A stretch of DNA of 64,000 bases, from contig JADNYV010000002.1 of the NCBI GenBank assembly GCA_015501055.1, forward strand, positions 992,001-1,056,000, read 5' to 3'. The stretch is from Mucidula mucida. Taxonomy: Eukaryota > Basidiomycota > Agaricomycetes > Agaricales > Physalacriaceae. The position numbers and the translations under genes are program-made. The notes beneath the pieces were generated by a model, which saw only the letters and a program-made list of their open reading frames with translations, did not search any database and was not told where the DNA came from. Below, in pieces: positions 15,673 through 27,300 of this stretch (position 1 is the stretch's first letter; the number at the start of each line of letters is the position of its first letter).

Positions 15673-15861
15673 GAAGGAAAACAGTAGCTGTGGCTGTGTC
15701 AAAAACTTGATCGGACTTGGCAGATGTTGGGCTGTTCTGTATCTTGCCTCCAACTATAACACTTTGAACACAATTAATTAACATCGTCAAGTACACGCTT
15801 TCAAGTTGATTCTAACGAATTAACCCGGCTTGGAACTTGAAAGACTTCACGTCGCAATGAA

Positions 15862-15900
15862 CCAATCACGTGACTGATGTGACAGCACAACACTGTCACA
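15862..15900. promoter_or_regulatory. CCAAT box, CACGTG E-box and inverted repeat in the uS2m/SSB promoter
   Basis: In the 294 bp between the two divergent start codons lie CCAAT (15862-15866), the palindrome CACGTG (15867-15872, a bHLH/Cbf1-type core) and a perfect inverted repeat TGTGACAG-N7-CTGTCACA (15878-15900). Their order within 40 bp, about 70-105 bp before the SSB ATG, suggests a shared control element. No binding protein can be named from sequence alone. Confidence 0.5.
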
Positions 15901-15966
15901 CCAGCGAATTTTTTTCCTCCTCCTAGTTTTCCACACCCATCTTCTCATCTCCTTCTCTCACTAAAA

Positions 15967-18210
15967 ATGGACGATTTGTTCGACGGCGCCATTGGCATCG
16001 ATCTCGGAACTACCTACTCGTATGCTTGCCCGCGCTTTTGCTCTTTTCCTGCCCGATTTTAACCGTGCCAACAGCTGCGTGGGTGTATGGCAAAACGACC
16101 GAGTCGAAATCATTGCCAACGACCGTAAGTCCATTGAATCAGCATGGAATTCGTTTTTTAACGGGTCTCAGAGGGCAACCGTACGACACCGTCCTATGTG
16201 GCCTTTTCTACCGAAGAGCGCCTCATCGGCGACGCGGCGAAAAATCAGGCCGCTATGAACCCACGAAACACCGTCTTTGATGCCAAGCGCCTTATCGGCC
16301 GCCGCTTCGAGTTGAGTCGGCTCTATCTGCTGTTTTCCAGTTTTTTAAAACATATCATAGCGATCCCGATGTGAAGAAGGTACATGGCCCTCTCTTTCGC
16401 CGCGCAACATAACTTACCTAACGGACGCCAACAGGACATCTCTCACTGGCCTTTCGAGGTTGTGGAAAAGGATGGATCACCTCTGATCAAGGTCAACTAC
16501 CTCGGGGAGGACAAAACCTTCAGCCCACAGGAAATCTCGTCCATGGTTCTTACTAAAATGAAGGAGATATCGGAGGCCAAGCTCGGCAAGACAGTTAAAA
16601 AAGCCGTTGTAACGTACGTCGAAATCTGGTAGTCGGAGCATTGCTGACATTTTCCCTGATCAGCGTTCCCGCTTACTTCAATGATTCGCAGCGTCTCGCC
16701 ACCAAGGATGCTGGTGCCATTGCTGGCCTTGATGTTCTCCGTATCATCAACGAGCCCACGGCTGCCGCCATTGCCTATGGTCTTGACCGTCAATCCAAGG
16801 CGGAGAAGAACGTCCTCATCTTCGATCTTGGAGGTGGAACTTTCGATGTCTCCTTGTTGAACATCAGTGGTGGTGTCTTTGCTGTCAAGGCTACCGCCGG
16901 TGACACACATTTGGGTGGTGAAGATTTTGACAACACGCTACTCGAACACTTTAAGAACGAGTTCAAGCGAAAATCCAAGCTCGACATTTCTGACGATCCC
17001 CGTGCCCTCCGTCGCTTAAGAAGCGCATGTGAACGTGCCAAACGTACTCTTTCCAGCGTGGCGCAAACCACCGTTGAGGTCGACTCGTTATACCAGGTAT
17101 TTACCGCTGTGATTAGGATCGCCGATCTTGCTAATCGTTACTTCAAGGGTGAAGACTTCTCCGCCAACATTTCAAGGGCTCGTTTCGAAGAAATCAATGC
17201 TACCATGTTCAAGTCTACTCTCGACCCAGTCGAGAAGGTCTTGAAGGATGCCAAAATGCCCCGTGAGAAGGTCGATGATATTGTCCTAGTCGGTGGTTCG
17301 ACTCGTATTCCAAAAATTCAATCCCTCGTTTCGGAGTACTTCGGTGGACGCCAATTGAACAAATCCATCAACCCTGACGAAGCTGTTGCTTATGGTGCTG
17401 CCGTTCAGGCCGCCGTTCTCACTGGTCAAACATCTGAGCAGACCAAGGACCTTCTCCTCCTTGATGTTGCTCCCCTCTCTCTGGGTGTCGCCATGCAAGG
17501 CGATGTCTTCGGTGTTGTCGTTCCTCGCAACACGCCCATTCCCACCAACAAGTCGCGGACGTTCACCACCGTTGAGGACAACCAAACCACTGTCACCTTC
17601 CCTGTGTAAGCATCCCATTACTCTTCCTTTTGATGCAGCTCACATTCCGTAGTTACGAGGGTGAGCGTACACAGTGCCGGGATAACCGTCTTCTCGGGGA
17701 GTTTGAACTCAACGGCATTCCGCCTATGCTCCGTGGCCAGGCTGAGCTCGTTACGACTTTTGAGGTTGATGCCAACGGTCTCTTGAAGGTTTCAGCACAG
17801 GACCGTGCTTCGGGTCGCAAAGCCTCCATCAGTAAGCGTTCAAAACGGGTTAGCGGGACTGATAACTAACACTCAAGTTAGGCATCACCAATTCGGTTGG
17901 TCGTCTATCGTCGGCTGAAATCGACCAGATGATCAAGGACGCCGAGCAGTTCAAGATGGCTGACAAAGAATTCTCTGCTCGCCATGAGGCCAAGTCTGAC
18001 CTCGAGGCTTATATTCACCAGGTTGAGGGAACCATCACCGCACCGGAAATCGGCATGAAGCTCAAGAGGGGAGCCAAGTCTCAGGTCGAGGCTGAGCTTG
18101 CACGAGCATTGGAAAAGTTGGAGATTGAGACATCAACAGCGGACGAGCTGAAGAAGGCGCAGCTTGGTATCAAGCGGGCCCTCCAGAAAGCCACAGCTGG
18201 TATCCGGTAA
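15967..18210 (+). CDS. SSB1: Hsp70 of the ribosome-associated SSB family
   Basis: Cytosolic Hsp70 that binds nascent chains at the ribosome with the RAC co-chaperone. Nine exons: 15967-16019, 16075-16124, 16172-16310, 16361-16379, 16435-16613, 16664-17096, 17148-17605, 17653-17831, 17882-18210, giving 612 residues, the same size as yeast Ssb1. All Hsp70 signatures are intact: [41 protein letters not shown] rather than SSA is shown by [40 protein letters not shown], and the lack of a C-terminal EEVD. Exon 4 is only 19 nt. Intron 6 (17097-17147) is 51 nt with no stop in frame. First introns cluster in the 5' part, common for highly expressed fungal genes. Confidence 0.96.
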
Positions 18211-18338
18211 AAATGCAATGTGCTCTCGTTACATTCTCTACTTCATATTCGTCCTTTGCATATCTTGTGAATTAACTCTCTTTCGCTCTCGTTTGTACAA
18301 AGTTCGTAGATTATGCAGCGAAGGTCGCTAATGTAAGA

Positions 18339-19686
18339 CTAAGCCATGGCTTTGTTGACTCGTAGAGCTACTTCAAGTGTCCATAACTCTTCATCGGCAC
18401 CATCACAAAATGCCTTGTCAGCTTCTGCAAATACAAGGCCACATCGCGCCTTCTGCTGGGCATTCAAGGTGGGATGCGCAACGACGAGATCGTGGAGCTG
18501 TCAAGTCCTTAGCATATTGTACAAGGTGAAGGCAAGTTAGCGCGCGCACCTGATTCAGTAATTGTGATGCAGAATACCCTTCTCGCATTATTTCCTTGAC
18601 CTTGAACCGTATGCTGTCGAAGACAGATTTGGGTTTAGTCCTGGGCATCTCCCCCTCTACATCGATACCGAGGGTCTGCGCAAAGTCGTTGATTATTGGG
18701 TCGGGGACGACACCAGCAATTTCTTGGATATCGCGGGGTGTTATTTCTGTAGGTGGAGTAGTCGAGGAGGAAAGACGGGAGGCAGACTGTAGATATGTAA
18801 TAGCACGCCGAAGATCGCCAGAGGATGAAGTTATCAATGCCTGAATGACTTGAGGACTGATAGTAACATGTTCTGCGTTTACGATGTAGTTTAGTCTGTC
18901 TGTCGATGACTGGGAATCAAGTGGCGTGAAACGAAATTTGGAACAACGAGAAGCCAAAGGTTCAATGATGCTGAGAAAGAGTGTTGGCGTCAATAGTTCC
19001 TAAGGCATGAGAAAAAGATGTACCGCGTCACATAATTGCAGACAAGACAGAATCGGGTGATTCTCGCGTATGTTTCCATGATTCGACGAAGCGCGCCTTG
19101 GGCGTCCTGTGTCATGGAGTCTGCCTCATCCAGAATGATGATCTTGTATGGCGGACAGGGATATGTTCTTCCGTCGGAAGATACGGCCTCTGCGCGGGGT
19201 GTTTGACGCGCAAAATTCTTGATCTTTTCGCGTACGATGGAGATTCCACGTTCGTCAGACGCGTTAAGCTCGAGCACTCGATTTCGAAAGTTTTCAGGCC
19301 TTGAGAAAGATAAGGACGCGTCAGAAGATCGTGTGAGTTCGCACCCAAAGAGTTGCTTGGCCAACGCGAGGACTGTCGACGTCTTGCCTGTTCCCGGAGG
19401 ACCATAGAACAGCATATGCGGCAACTAGGTTTGGATGAGCAATGAGAGGCCTGTAAGAGCGCATAACAGACATTTGTTGATGAAAGTGTCTTTTGCAAGA
19501 CGGCGACGGTGTGCTCTTGAGCGGAAACATCGTCTATTGTTTGCGGACGACTGCGCGATAGTGAGCGATGGCAGACGCGACGGCAAGATTGGCTGACTAT
19601 TTCTCGACCCATGGCTGCTTGTCGGGGTCGACGACATGCTTTTGGGAGGATTTCGCTGGACGAGGCTGCACGTTAAAGAAAGACAT
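18339..19686 (-). CDS. RFC2: Replication factor C small subunit (yeast Rfc2 / human RFC4 type)
   Basis: AAA+ subunit of the clamp loader that places PCNA on primed DNA. Five exons: 19686-19598, 19550-19472, 19424-19024, 18970-18550, 18497-18339, giving 382 residues. It starts [19 protein letters not shown] and continues [15 protein letters not shown] (RFC box). Walker A is [16 protein letters not shown]-specific blocks are [12 protein letters not shown] and VREKIKNFA, Walker B is [10 protein letters not shown], sensor 1 is [11 protein letters not shown], then the SRC arginine-finger motif in [12 protein letters not shown] and sensor 2 [13 protein letters not shown]. The collar domain ends [13 protein letters not shown]. 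An insertion of about 12 residues follows FGCEL compared with human RFC4. Divergent from CAF-1, 90 bp apart. Confidence 0.95.
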
Positions 19687-19776
19687 CGAGTCACGTCAAA
19701 GGTCACGTCACAAACGCGACTTGTTTTAGACTCTGCAGTGTATTGGCGGCTCCTCAAGTGCTGCCCTTCATCGACC
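19687..19776. promoter_or_regulatory. 90-bp shared promoter of RFC subunit and CAF-1, with two TCACGTCA sites
   Basis: Between the two divergent ATGs are two identical TCACGTCA octamers (19691-19698 and 19703-19710, 12 bp apart, close to the ATF/CRE core) followed by AACGCGAC (from 19713), similar to cell-cycle MCB-type sites, and TTGGCGGC (E2F-like). Both genes act at the replication fork, so joint S-phase control is a reasonable inference. Factor identity is not shown. Confidence 0.45.
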
Positions 19777-22366
19777 ATGTCTGTCGCTGAAACAGGTGGG
19801 AATCGATGCAAATGGTGTTCTGGAACGCTGACGACGCGCTTTTAGCCAACTCTGGCGCATCTGCGCGTAGGTCGCCCGCTCTCCTCGCTGTCCTCGCCTG
19901 AACGTGTCATTCTGTGCAGAGCCCAAGGACGACAAAGCCGCGATGGTGGAAATAAAGAACAACAAACTCATCTTTAGGCAGAAGCCCATGTCGCTCGATA
20001 AGCAGTCAGAGACTCTCCAGGGTGCGCAGTCCTTCCACAGCGCCATATCTCCCTAATCTCGTCACAGAAATCGTCCAATTCCGCTCAATGCTTCAGGACC
20101 GCGTTGAGAAACAGGAGGGGCCTCTGATTGCTATCCCAGAGCAGTACCAGCCCGTAATCGCAAAACTGGCTTTCGAAAGGTTCGTGCTCTGCTTGACGCG
20201 TGGCTTACAGGCCTAACAAAGCGCAGCGATAAAACACTTTCGACGCTTTCTAAACATATTCACCAAGAGCTCCTGCCTATCCAAGATGGCGACGGGACAA
20301 CATCTGATCCGCTTTCCGTAGCAGCAGTGGAGGCCGTTATCAAAGCGACTATGACGCGGAATAATTATGGAATCGATCCAATAGCAGGAACAAAGCTACC
20401 AGCTTCCTTCTCTGTTTGGCGCTGGGACCTGAAGGATCCCTACCACAGCTGGCTTCCCTCCAGCATCGGCTCCAAAACTCAAGCGAGATTAGCGGAGCGT
20501 CTTGAGGTACGCGCTGAATCAGTCATTCTTAAAGCGCGTTCTCTCATCGTGGATTAGATGAAGAGAATGTTGAATGATCTATTCGCGAACCTATCAGTTC
20601 CCGAGCGCGACGCTATGATTGGCTCGAAAGGCGCGGTTTCCAAAACCCCCTTGAAAAATAACACTGTCAACGATCCTCCAGTTGGTGGAGAATCCGTAAG
20701 TTTTCCCCTCCTTTCGGGATGCGTTAGTTTTCACGTAATATAGGATCAGGTTGACAGCGAGACTCCAAAGCCAAAGGTTGCAAGACCTAAGAAGGAAAAG
20801 GTTCTGGACCCCAAGGTATATACTTCGTGCTCTCATGGCTTCGCCAACTTATTGTAATCTACAGGACATCGAGAAAATGGAGAGAAAGGCGGCCAAAGCA
20901 GAAAAAGAAAGAAAAGACAAGGAAGCGCAGAACAAATCTCGCTCTCTCATGGCAAACTTCTTTGCTAAAGGGCACCGTTCCACTCAGAGCGAGTCGAATT
21001 CAGGAACTTCTTCTGCACAAACCGACTATGAACGCACATTTAAGCCGTTCGTGACCAAGAAGGATACGCTCATAGCCCCGACGAACATTTTTCGCGAAAG
21101 GCTTAACGTTTCTGCAAGTGGTACGGCCGACGATGTGATAATTGTGGATGATCTGGATGAAATATCTGCGGCTCCGAGTCGCAGTTCAACCAGGACACGT
21201 ACCAACTCCTCTCGCCAATCCAGTCGTCAAGAGTCTGTCCGGGCCCTCGTCACCCAGCTCTCTGAAGCGGAGGTGACTGGTGACACCACTGCCGTCCGCG
21301 CTTTGCTAGCCAAATTGTCTGATCGCTCAATCATTCCTGCCAAAGTCTTCATCTTCAAAGAAGATGCCCGTCCGGGATATTTCGGAACATGGACGCGAAC
21401 CTCCTCAACTATAAGGCCTCGACGACCATTCGACAAAGATGTCATACAACTAGATTACGGGTATGATAGTGGCGAAGAATGGGAGGAAGAGCCCGCAGGG
21501 GACGCCGATGATGTCATTGAGGACGACGAGGACGACGGTGACGGCGACGACGTAGATTCCGATATGGATAGTTGGCTAGTGGATGACGATGAAGACGAAG
21601 GACATATTTCTCTGGACCACATGGATCTCGACTTGCCCGATGTCGATCTTTCGCGGCCTCAGAAACGAAAGATAGACGAGTCGGAGAAGAGTCTTTCGAA
21701 GAAGCGCAAGGTGGTCGTCCCACTGGTACCTTTCGTCAAGGGTCCATTCTGGGAATCGAGTTTGGGTCAATGCGCTTACGAACCTTTCAATGCCTATCGT
21801 ATCCGGTTGTTTAATGGTAAGGGTGTTCGACTCTACCGCTACAGCCAGCTTATTCTCTTGTAGACGCGTCTTTACCCATCGATCCGTTCAAGGATGTCGT
21901 GGCGCCAGCTTCTTCACGTCGCTCAAAGGCGGAAACGAGACCGAATGAGGCTGTCTTTGCGGTGCCTCCTGTGCCCATCAAAGCAGACATATCTCAGCTG
22001 GCGGCATCATCATCAGTGGTCAACACAATCCCAACGCCTCCAACAAAGAAGCCCGCACCCGTTGCCAAGACAGTGTTCCCCGATACTTACCTCCCGACGC
22101 TCATCGACAAGGTGACATCGCTCCAAACGGGGAATCTGACATTCTTGGTAGAAGCTGTACATCAGGACCTACGCGTTCACAAGGTTAAGAAGAACGCCAT
22201 TGAGGCTAAAATCAAGGAAGTTGGAGAGAAGTGTAAGCAAACGAAGACATGGCGACTGAAGCCTGATGTATGTGGCTCTCGCGATAAGTCGATCGATGTG
22301 AATTGACGTTTTGTTTCCCAGTTCATACCAACGACGCCCGCACCTCCAAGGTCATTGCAAGCATGA
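19777..22366 (+). CDS. RLF2: Chromatin assembly factor 1 large subunit (p150/Rlf2 type)
   Basis: Largest CAF-1 subunit; deposits H3-H4 on newly replicated DNA through PCNA. Ten exons: 19777-19795, 19846-19866, 19920-20021, 20068-20179, 20227-20506, 20558-20695, 20744-20815, 20865-21816, 21864-22267, 22322-22366, giving 714 residues. Landmarks: a basic KER-like coiled coil KMERKAAKAEKERKDKEAQ, a MANFFAK segment resembling a PIP box, the CAF-1 core RPGYFGTWTRTS followed by DVIQLDYGYDSGEEWEEE, a long acidic stretch (near 21,500-21,600) and a C-terminal helical domain ending TWRLKPD. The final intron uses GTATGT at 22268 and adds FIPTTPAPPRSLQA. Without that splice the frame stops at 22306. Function follows from the family; PCNA binding is inference. 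Confidence 0.9.
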
Positions 22367-22853
22367 ATGAAGGACAATTATCACATATTCTTTCCAGTTC
22401 AATTTGAATATACCATGGTTATAACAATGCGAGCCCAGCCTGCAAATGACTCTCCTTGTCCTGATAACGAGGAAACTAGTGCTTCGCGTCGTGCTTTATG
22501 AAGATTATAGAGATTACGTCGGAAGCTCGACGCGCATTTGTCTATTATGTAGCACTTAACCCAGAAGAACGTAGATGAACACGCAATGTCCTCTCTAAGC
22601 AAAAGTCTACATCCAATGCGACTTGGAAGCGTTTAAGTGTCATCCTGGACTACAAGCGTTGGAGTCACTAGTACGACGGCGAAAGGAAGAGCGTGACTTT
22701 GAGAGTAATCAGCGGACTCGTTAAAGGAAGGTGGCAAAGTCGAATCATCAAAGAGCGTTTCAATCAAACTTGACTGATTCGAACGACAGGTAGACTTCCA
22801 AAGGTATAAATACAACTGCTTCCTACTTTACGATCGACAGTCTTACTACAGGT
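22367..22853. other. Convergent intergenic region, no gene seen
   Basis: 487 bp between the CAF-1 and SPC24 stop codons. No spliced or unspliced gene could be supported. Its minus strand has a TGATGA followed about 35 nt later by CTGA, weakly like C/D snoRNA boxes, but no terminal stem, so no RNA gene is called. Confidence 0.5.
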
Positions 22854-23638
22854 CTATGAAAGAGCGGTAGACCATAACGTCTTGCTTAACTCGTAACCTG
22901 TGCTCCGTTTATCCACATCTACAGAATGAACGTCTCCAGATATAGACGCTAAGAAGCGTGAGAATTAGAGATTGCAACCAAAGCGGTAGCTCACCTATCA
23001 GTATTTTAGATACGTGCCCGTCTTCAGTCGTGACTGGGCGGAAGCCCATGCCTTGAAATATCTTTAGACGAAGACTACAGGGAGTAATCAGAGAGAAAGC
23101 CATTGGAGAAAGCGGGGGCGTACGCAGTCCCGTCGAGCTCGCGCTTATGTTCTGCAGCAGGATCGCAGTCCTCGAGTTGCCGCACGTTTTCCTTCAGCGA
23201 TGCGAGTTCAGCTTCTTTGCTGGCAACAAGACCTTCCATGTCGCTGATAGCTTTCGCAAGTGATAGCCGAGAGGTGTCGAATGTGTTTAGAGTTGCTGCG
23301 TGGTCCTCTGCAGATAAGACGGAGCGCGGACGGGAGGAAGATACTCGTGCAGCATCTAGGATCTTGGAAAGAGCTGGGACAAATACTCAGAAGACGCCAG
23401 CAGCTAAGAAAGCCTGAAAATCACCCTTGAGATTTGCGTGCGCGGATTCGAGCTCCTTCTTCCGAGACTCTTTTGCAGACGCAATCATTTCTTTAGCCGC
23501 GACTACCGTTAGATAGTCCTCGTCGGGATCAATCATGGTGGCCATCTCCTTGATGGCCTTGCTAGATAAATAAAAGGGTAAGAGTACAGTATCATGCTAG
23601 CACACAACCTACATAGCCTCGGATACATCGGTGGACAT
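22854..23638 (-). CDS. SPC24: Kinetochore protein Spc24 (Ndc80 complex)
   Basis: Subunit of the Ndc80 complex that couples kinetochores to microtubules. Five exons: 23638-23613, 23561-23425, 23373-23124, 23074-22995, 22948-22854, giving 195 residues, normal for the family. The N-terminus MSTDVSEAIKAIKEMATMID is followed by a long coiled coil (about residues 30-130: AKESRKKELESAHANLK, LSLAKAISDMEGLVASKEAE, LKENVRQLED) and the small C-terminal globular domain with LRLKIFQGMGFRPV, HVSKILI and a final LSKTLWSTALS. Sequence is poorly conserved in this family; the call rests on the coiled coil plus the LKLxIYRxLGI-like block. It shares a 97 bp promoter with the next, unknown gene. Confidence 0.82.
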
Positions 23639-23735
23639 GCTAGTTCTAGTACAAGGTCGCGCTCAGTCACAACACGTGCGCGCGCGAATCGATCGTAACC
23701 GGTTTCGCACAGCCACAGGGTCTTCTGTCATCATC

Positions 23736-24287
23736 ATGGACTTCCATCCTGTCGACTATAGCGCTGCTATAATCCGCCCACCGTCTCCCACCAGCTCTAT
23801 TGGGTCTACGCATCCAGTCGATCAAACCTCACTGTCTGACCAGGAGGATGTGTGTTCACATCCGGAATTCGACTTGAAATGGCGACAGAAGATCAGATTG
23901 GGAGAGAAACGGGAAGAGGAGGACGATGCAGAACGCGAGGTACTTCTTACTCGTCCAAAGACTCCCAATAGCGAGCGAAGTACGCCGGTGACCTTGGTTG
24001 GATGAACGCTTGACTAACTTGTTCAACCTATAGCTTTACTCGAAACCGTGCTAGGCAATCTACATAATGCGGTGAACCAGCTGAAGGAGGACGAGGTATT
24101 CGAACGAGCGCTTTTGTACGGCTCGCATGCAGCGATGGACCAGACACCATCATCCAACGATGTTGATATTATATTGCAGAGTATGATGACGCAAAAGAGT
24201 AGTATATCTCCATCGCAAGGCGAGGATTCGGTAATGGACACCAATGGCAGCCTGTCTACGGCGGGCAGGCGCCTAAAAAGACATTAG
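23736..24287 (+). CDS. Unknown 165-residue protein beside SPC24
   Basis: I do not recognise this gene. Two exons, 23736-23979 and 24034-24287, join in phase through a 54-nt intron with a good branch site (TTGACTAAC). The start MDFHPVDYSAAIIRPPSP is chosen over an in-frame upstream ATG at 23637 because that one overlaps the SPC24 start. The protein is hydrophilic: an acidic/Pro-rich first half, a basic patch KWRQKIRLGEKREEEDDAER, then a possible amphipathic helix TLLETVLGNLHNAVNQLKED. No membrane segment or catalytic motif is visible. A role at the kinetochore is suggested only by the shared promoter. Confidence 0.6.
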
Positions 24288-24396
24288 AATTACACTATTT
24301 AGCACGGGTGTCATTACTATTTGTCATGCGTTGTATGCCCTTGTTTCGATTAACAATCGCCGCTTTGCTTGCAACTTCCAGGGTACACTGTCGATC

Positions 24397-27300
24397 ATGG
24401 AGGTACGCTCTGTCGTGCCCGTCGCCCCGTCCTCTGCTCAACGCTGCCTTACAGGAAATACTCAATTTCGATCCCGAGAAGGAGTTCAATGTGCAGCTCA
24501 TGGACAAGGTTGTTATGGCCTTTTACACGGGCGTTGGACAAGAGGTGTGATCTGCCCAAGATGGCGTTAGGCGCGCATCTGACTACAATCCATTACAGCA
24601 ACGAATGGCACAGAACGTCCTGACCCAGTTCCAAGACCATCCAGAGGCATGGACAAGAGTGCCTTCGATTTTGGAGAACTCGGGGTTTCCGCAATGCAAA
24701 GTCAGTATCCTCAAATCCACGTACCCAGCCGCATATTCACGTCCTGTATTCTAGTACATCGGATTGCAGATACTAGAGAAAGTCATCAATACACGCTGGA
24801 AGGCACTACCCGAAGATCAGCGACAAGGTATGTTCACAACACTCTATCCCCTTCGCGTCAATGACCTTGTCTAGGTATCAGGAATTTTGTCGTACAAGTC
24901 AACGTCTCCGCTGCCTCCGATGAAAATCTGGCGCGGAAAGAGAAGACGTATATCAACAAATTGAATCTTGCCCTCGTTCAGGTGCGCTCGGATCATATGT
25001 CACTGTCTGGATGTCTCGCTCACACGCACTACAGATCCTCAAACAGGAATGGCCTCACAACTGGCCGAACTTCATCACTGAACTTGTTGAATCCTCCAAA
25101 ACGAACCTTTCTCTGTGTGAAAACAACATGATCATTCTCAAGTTGTTATCAGAAGAAATCTTCGATTTTTCTGCAGAGCAGATGACACAGACCAAAATCA
25201 AGAATCTGAAGAACCAGATGTGTGGCGAGTTCTCGGAGATCTTTAAACTCTGTTCCGAGGTACTCGAGGCCGCGAACAAGACGTCGCTCATCAAGGCAAC
25301 GCTGGAGACTTTGCTAAGGTTTCTCAATTGGATTCCGTTGGGGTACATATTCGAAACCAAAGTGATCGACCTGCTTTTGACGCGTGTATGTCTCGTGTTT
25401 CTCGTTCGCCACCACTACTCATGACGCGCCACAGTTCTTGCCCACTCCAGAATTCCGCAATGTCACGCTAAAGTGTTTAGCCGAAATTGCAGCTCTCAAC
25501 GTTGGTCCGGAATACGACCCGAAATTCGTGATCCTCTTCGCCATGGTCATGACCTCGATAAATCGCATGATCCCTCCAAACACCAATATCGCTTCGGCAT
25601 ACGCCAATGCAGGAGATGCGAGCCAAGAACTTGTTCTGAATCTCTCTCTCTTCCTCGCAAATTTCCTCTCAAATCACGTCCGTGCAATCGAAGGGGAGGA
25701 TAACCGTGATGTGCTACTAAACGCGCACTTGTACATGGTCAAGGTCTCGCAGGTAGACGAGCGAGAAATCTTCAAAATCTGTCTGGAGTATTGGATCAAG
25801 CTTGTTTCGGAACTCTATGATGAATTGCAGAGCCTTCCTATAGGTGATTCCGGCTTGTTGATGGGTTTGAACTTGGGTGGTGCAAACGGCGTGCTTGGCG
25901 GCATGTCACTACGCAAGAACATCTACAGTGACGTTCTGTCTAACCTCCGATTGGTCGTCGTAGAGAGAATGGTCAAGCCTGAGGAGGTACGCGATATGGG
26001 CACTTTCAACCTTCCTGTTTAATCGTTTCCAGGTTCTAATTGTTGAGAACGACGAGGGTGAAATTGTACGCGAGTTCATGAAGGAGAGCGACACCATTGT
26101 TCTTTACAAATCAATGCGTGAACTTTTGGTTTACTTAACACATCTGGACGTCCTTGACACGGAGACAATTTTGACCGAGAAGCTAGCCAAACAGGTCGAC
26201 GGTTCGGAATGGTCTTGGAACAACCTCAATACTTTGTGCTGGGCCATTGGTTCGATATCTGGTGCTATGAGTGGGTTGAGTTCAACCCTTCGCCGGTCAC
26301 AATACTGACTTAACATCGTAGACGAGGAAACAGAGAAGCGTTTCCTGGTGACTGTCATCAAGGACTTGTTGGGTCTTTGCGAAATCAAGCGGGGCAAGGA
26401 CAACAAGGCGGTTGTTGCCTCAGATATTATGTACATCGTTGGACAATATCCACGGTTCTTGAAGGCGCACTGGAAATTCCTGAAGACCGTTGTGAATAAG
26501 CTCTTCGAATTCATGCACGAGGTTCATGAAGGTATTTTCATGGAAACTCAAAGGAATGTTCAATACTAAATTTCTCACGACAGGTGTACAGGACATGGCA
26601 TGCGATACGTTCATCAAGATCGCACAGAAATGTCGACGACATTTCGTCATGCAGCAGTCCGGAGAGACAGAACCCTATGTTGATGAGATTTTACGCCTTC
26701 TACATCGGACAACCGTCGACCTCTCTCCGCAACAAGTCCACACATTCTACGAAGCTGTTGGCTACATGATCTCTGCGCAGCCGAACAAACCACAACAGGA
26801 GAAGCTCATTGCGAAACTCATGGAGCTACCTAATAACGCGGTAAGCAAGTCTCTTAGTTTCCGTTAGCCTCACCTCACGCATACCAAAGTGGGACTCGTT
26901 GATGGCACAAGCTTCACAAAATATGGACGTGCTCTCTAACCTGGAGAACATCAAAATTCTGTCGAACGTCCTCAAAACGAATGTTTCCGCGTGTACATCC
27001 ATCGGAAGCTTTTACTTACCGCAGGTCGGTCGAATATTCTTGGATATGCTGGGCTTGTATAAGGCTGTCAGCGGAATTATCAGCGAGACTGTGGCTAAGG
27101 AAGGTTTGTCACGGTCATCGAGCACGATGGTTTTAATACTGACTTTTCTACAGGACCGATAGCTACAAAGACCCCAAAAATCCGCCAACTACGTACGGTG
27201 AAGAAGGAGATACTGAAGTTGATGGAGACCTACATCAGGAAGGCGGAAGACCTTGAGGCTGTCAACAGCAGTTTCATACCACCGCTTCTTGACGCTATTT

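Noticed and set aside
22640..22770. C/D snoRNA in the CAF-1/SPC24 gap
   Set aside because: Box-like TGATGA and CTGA are present on the minus strand, but no terminal stem or guide match can be shown by eye.
23637..23735. Upstream in-frame start for the 165-residue orphan
   Set aside because: It would overlap the SPC24 start codon and add residues of non-coding character.
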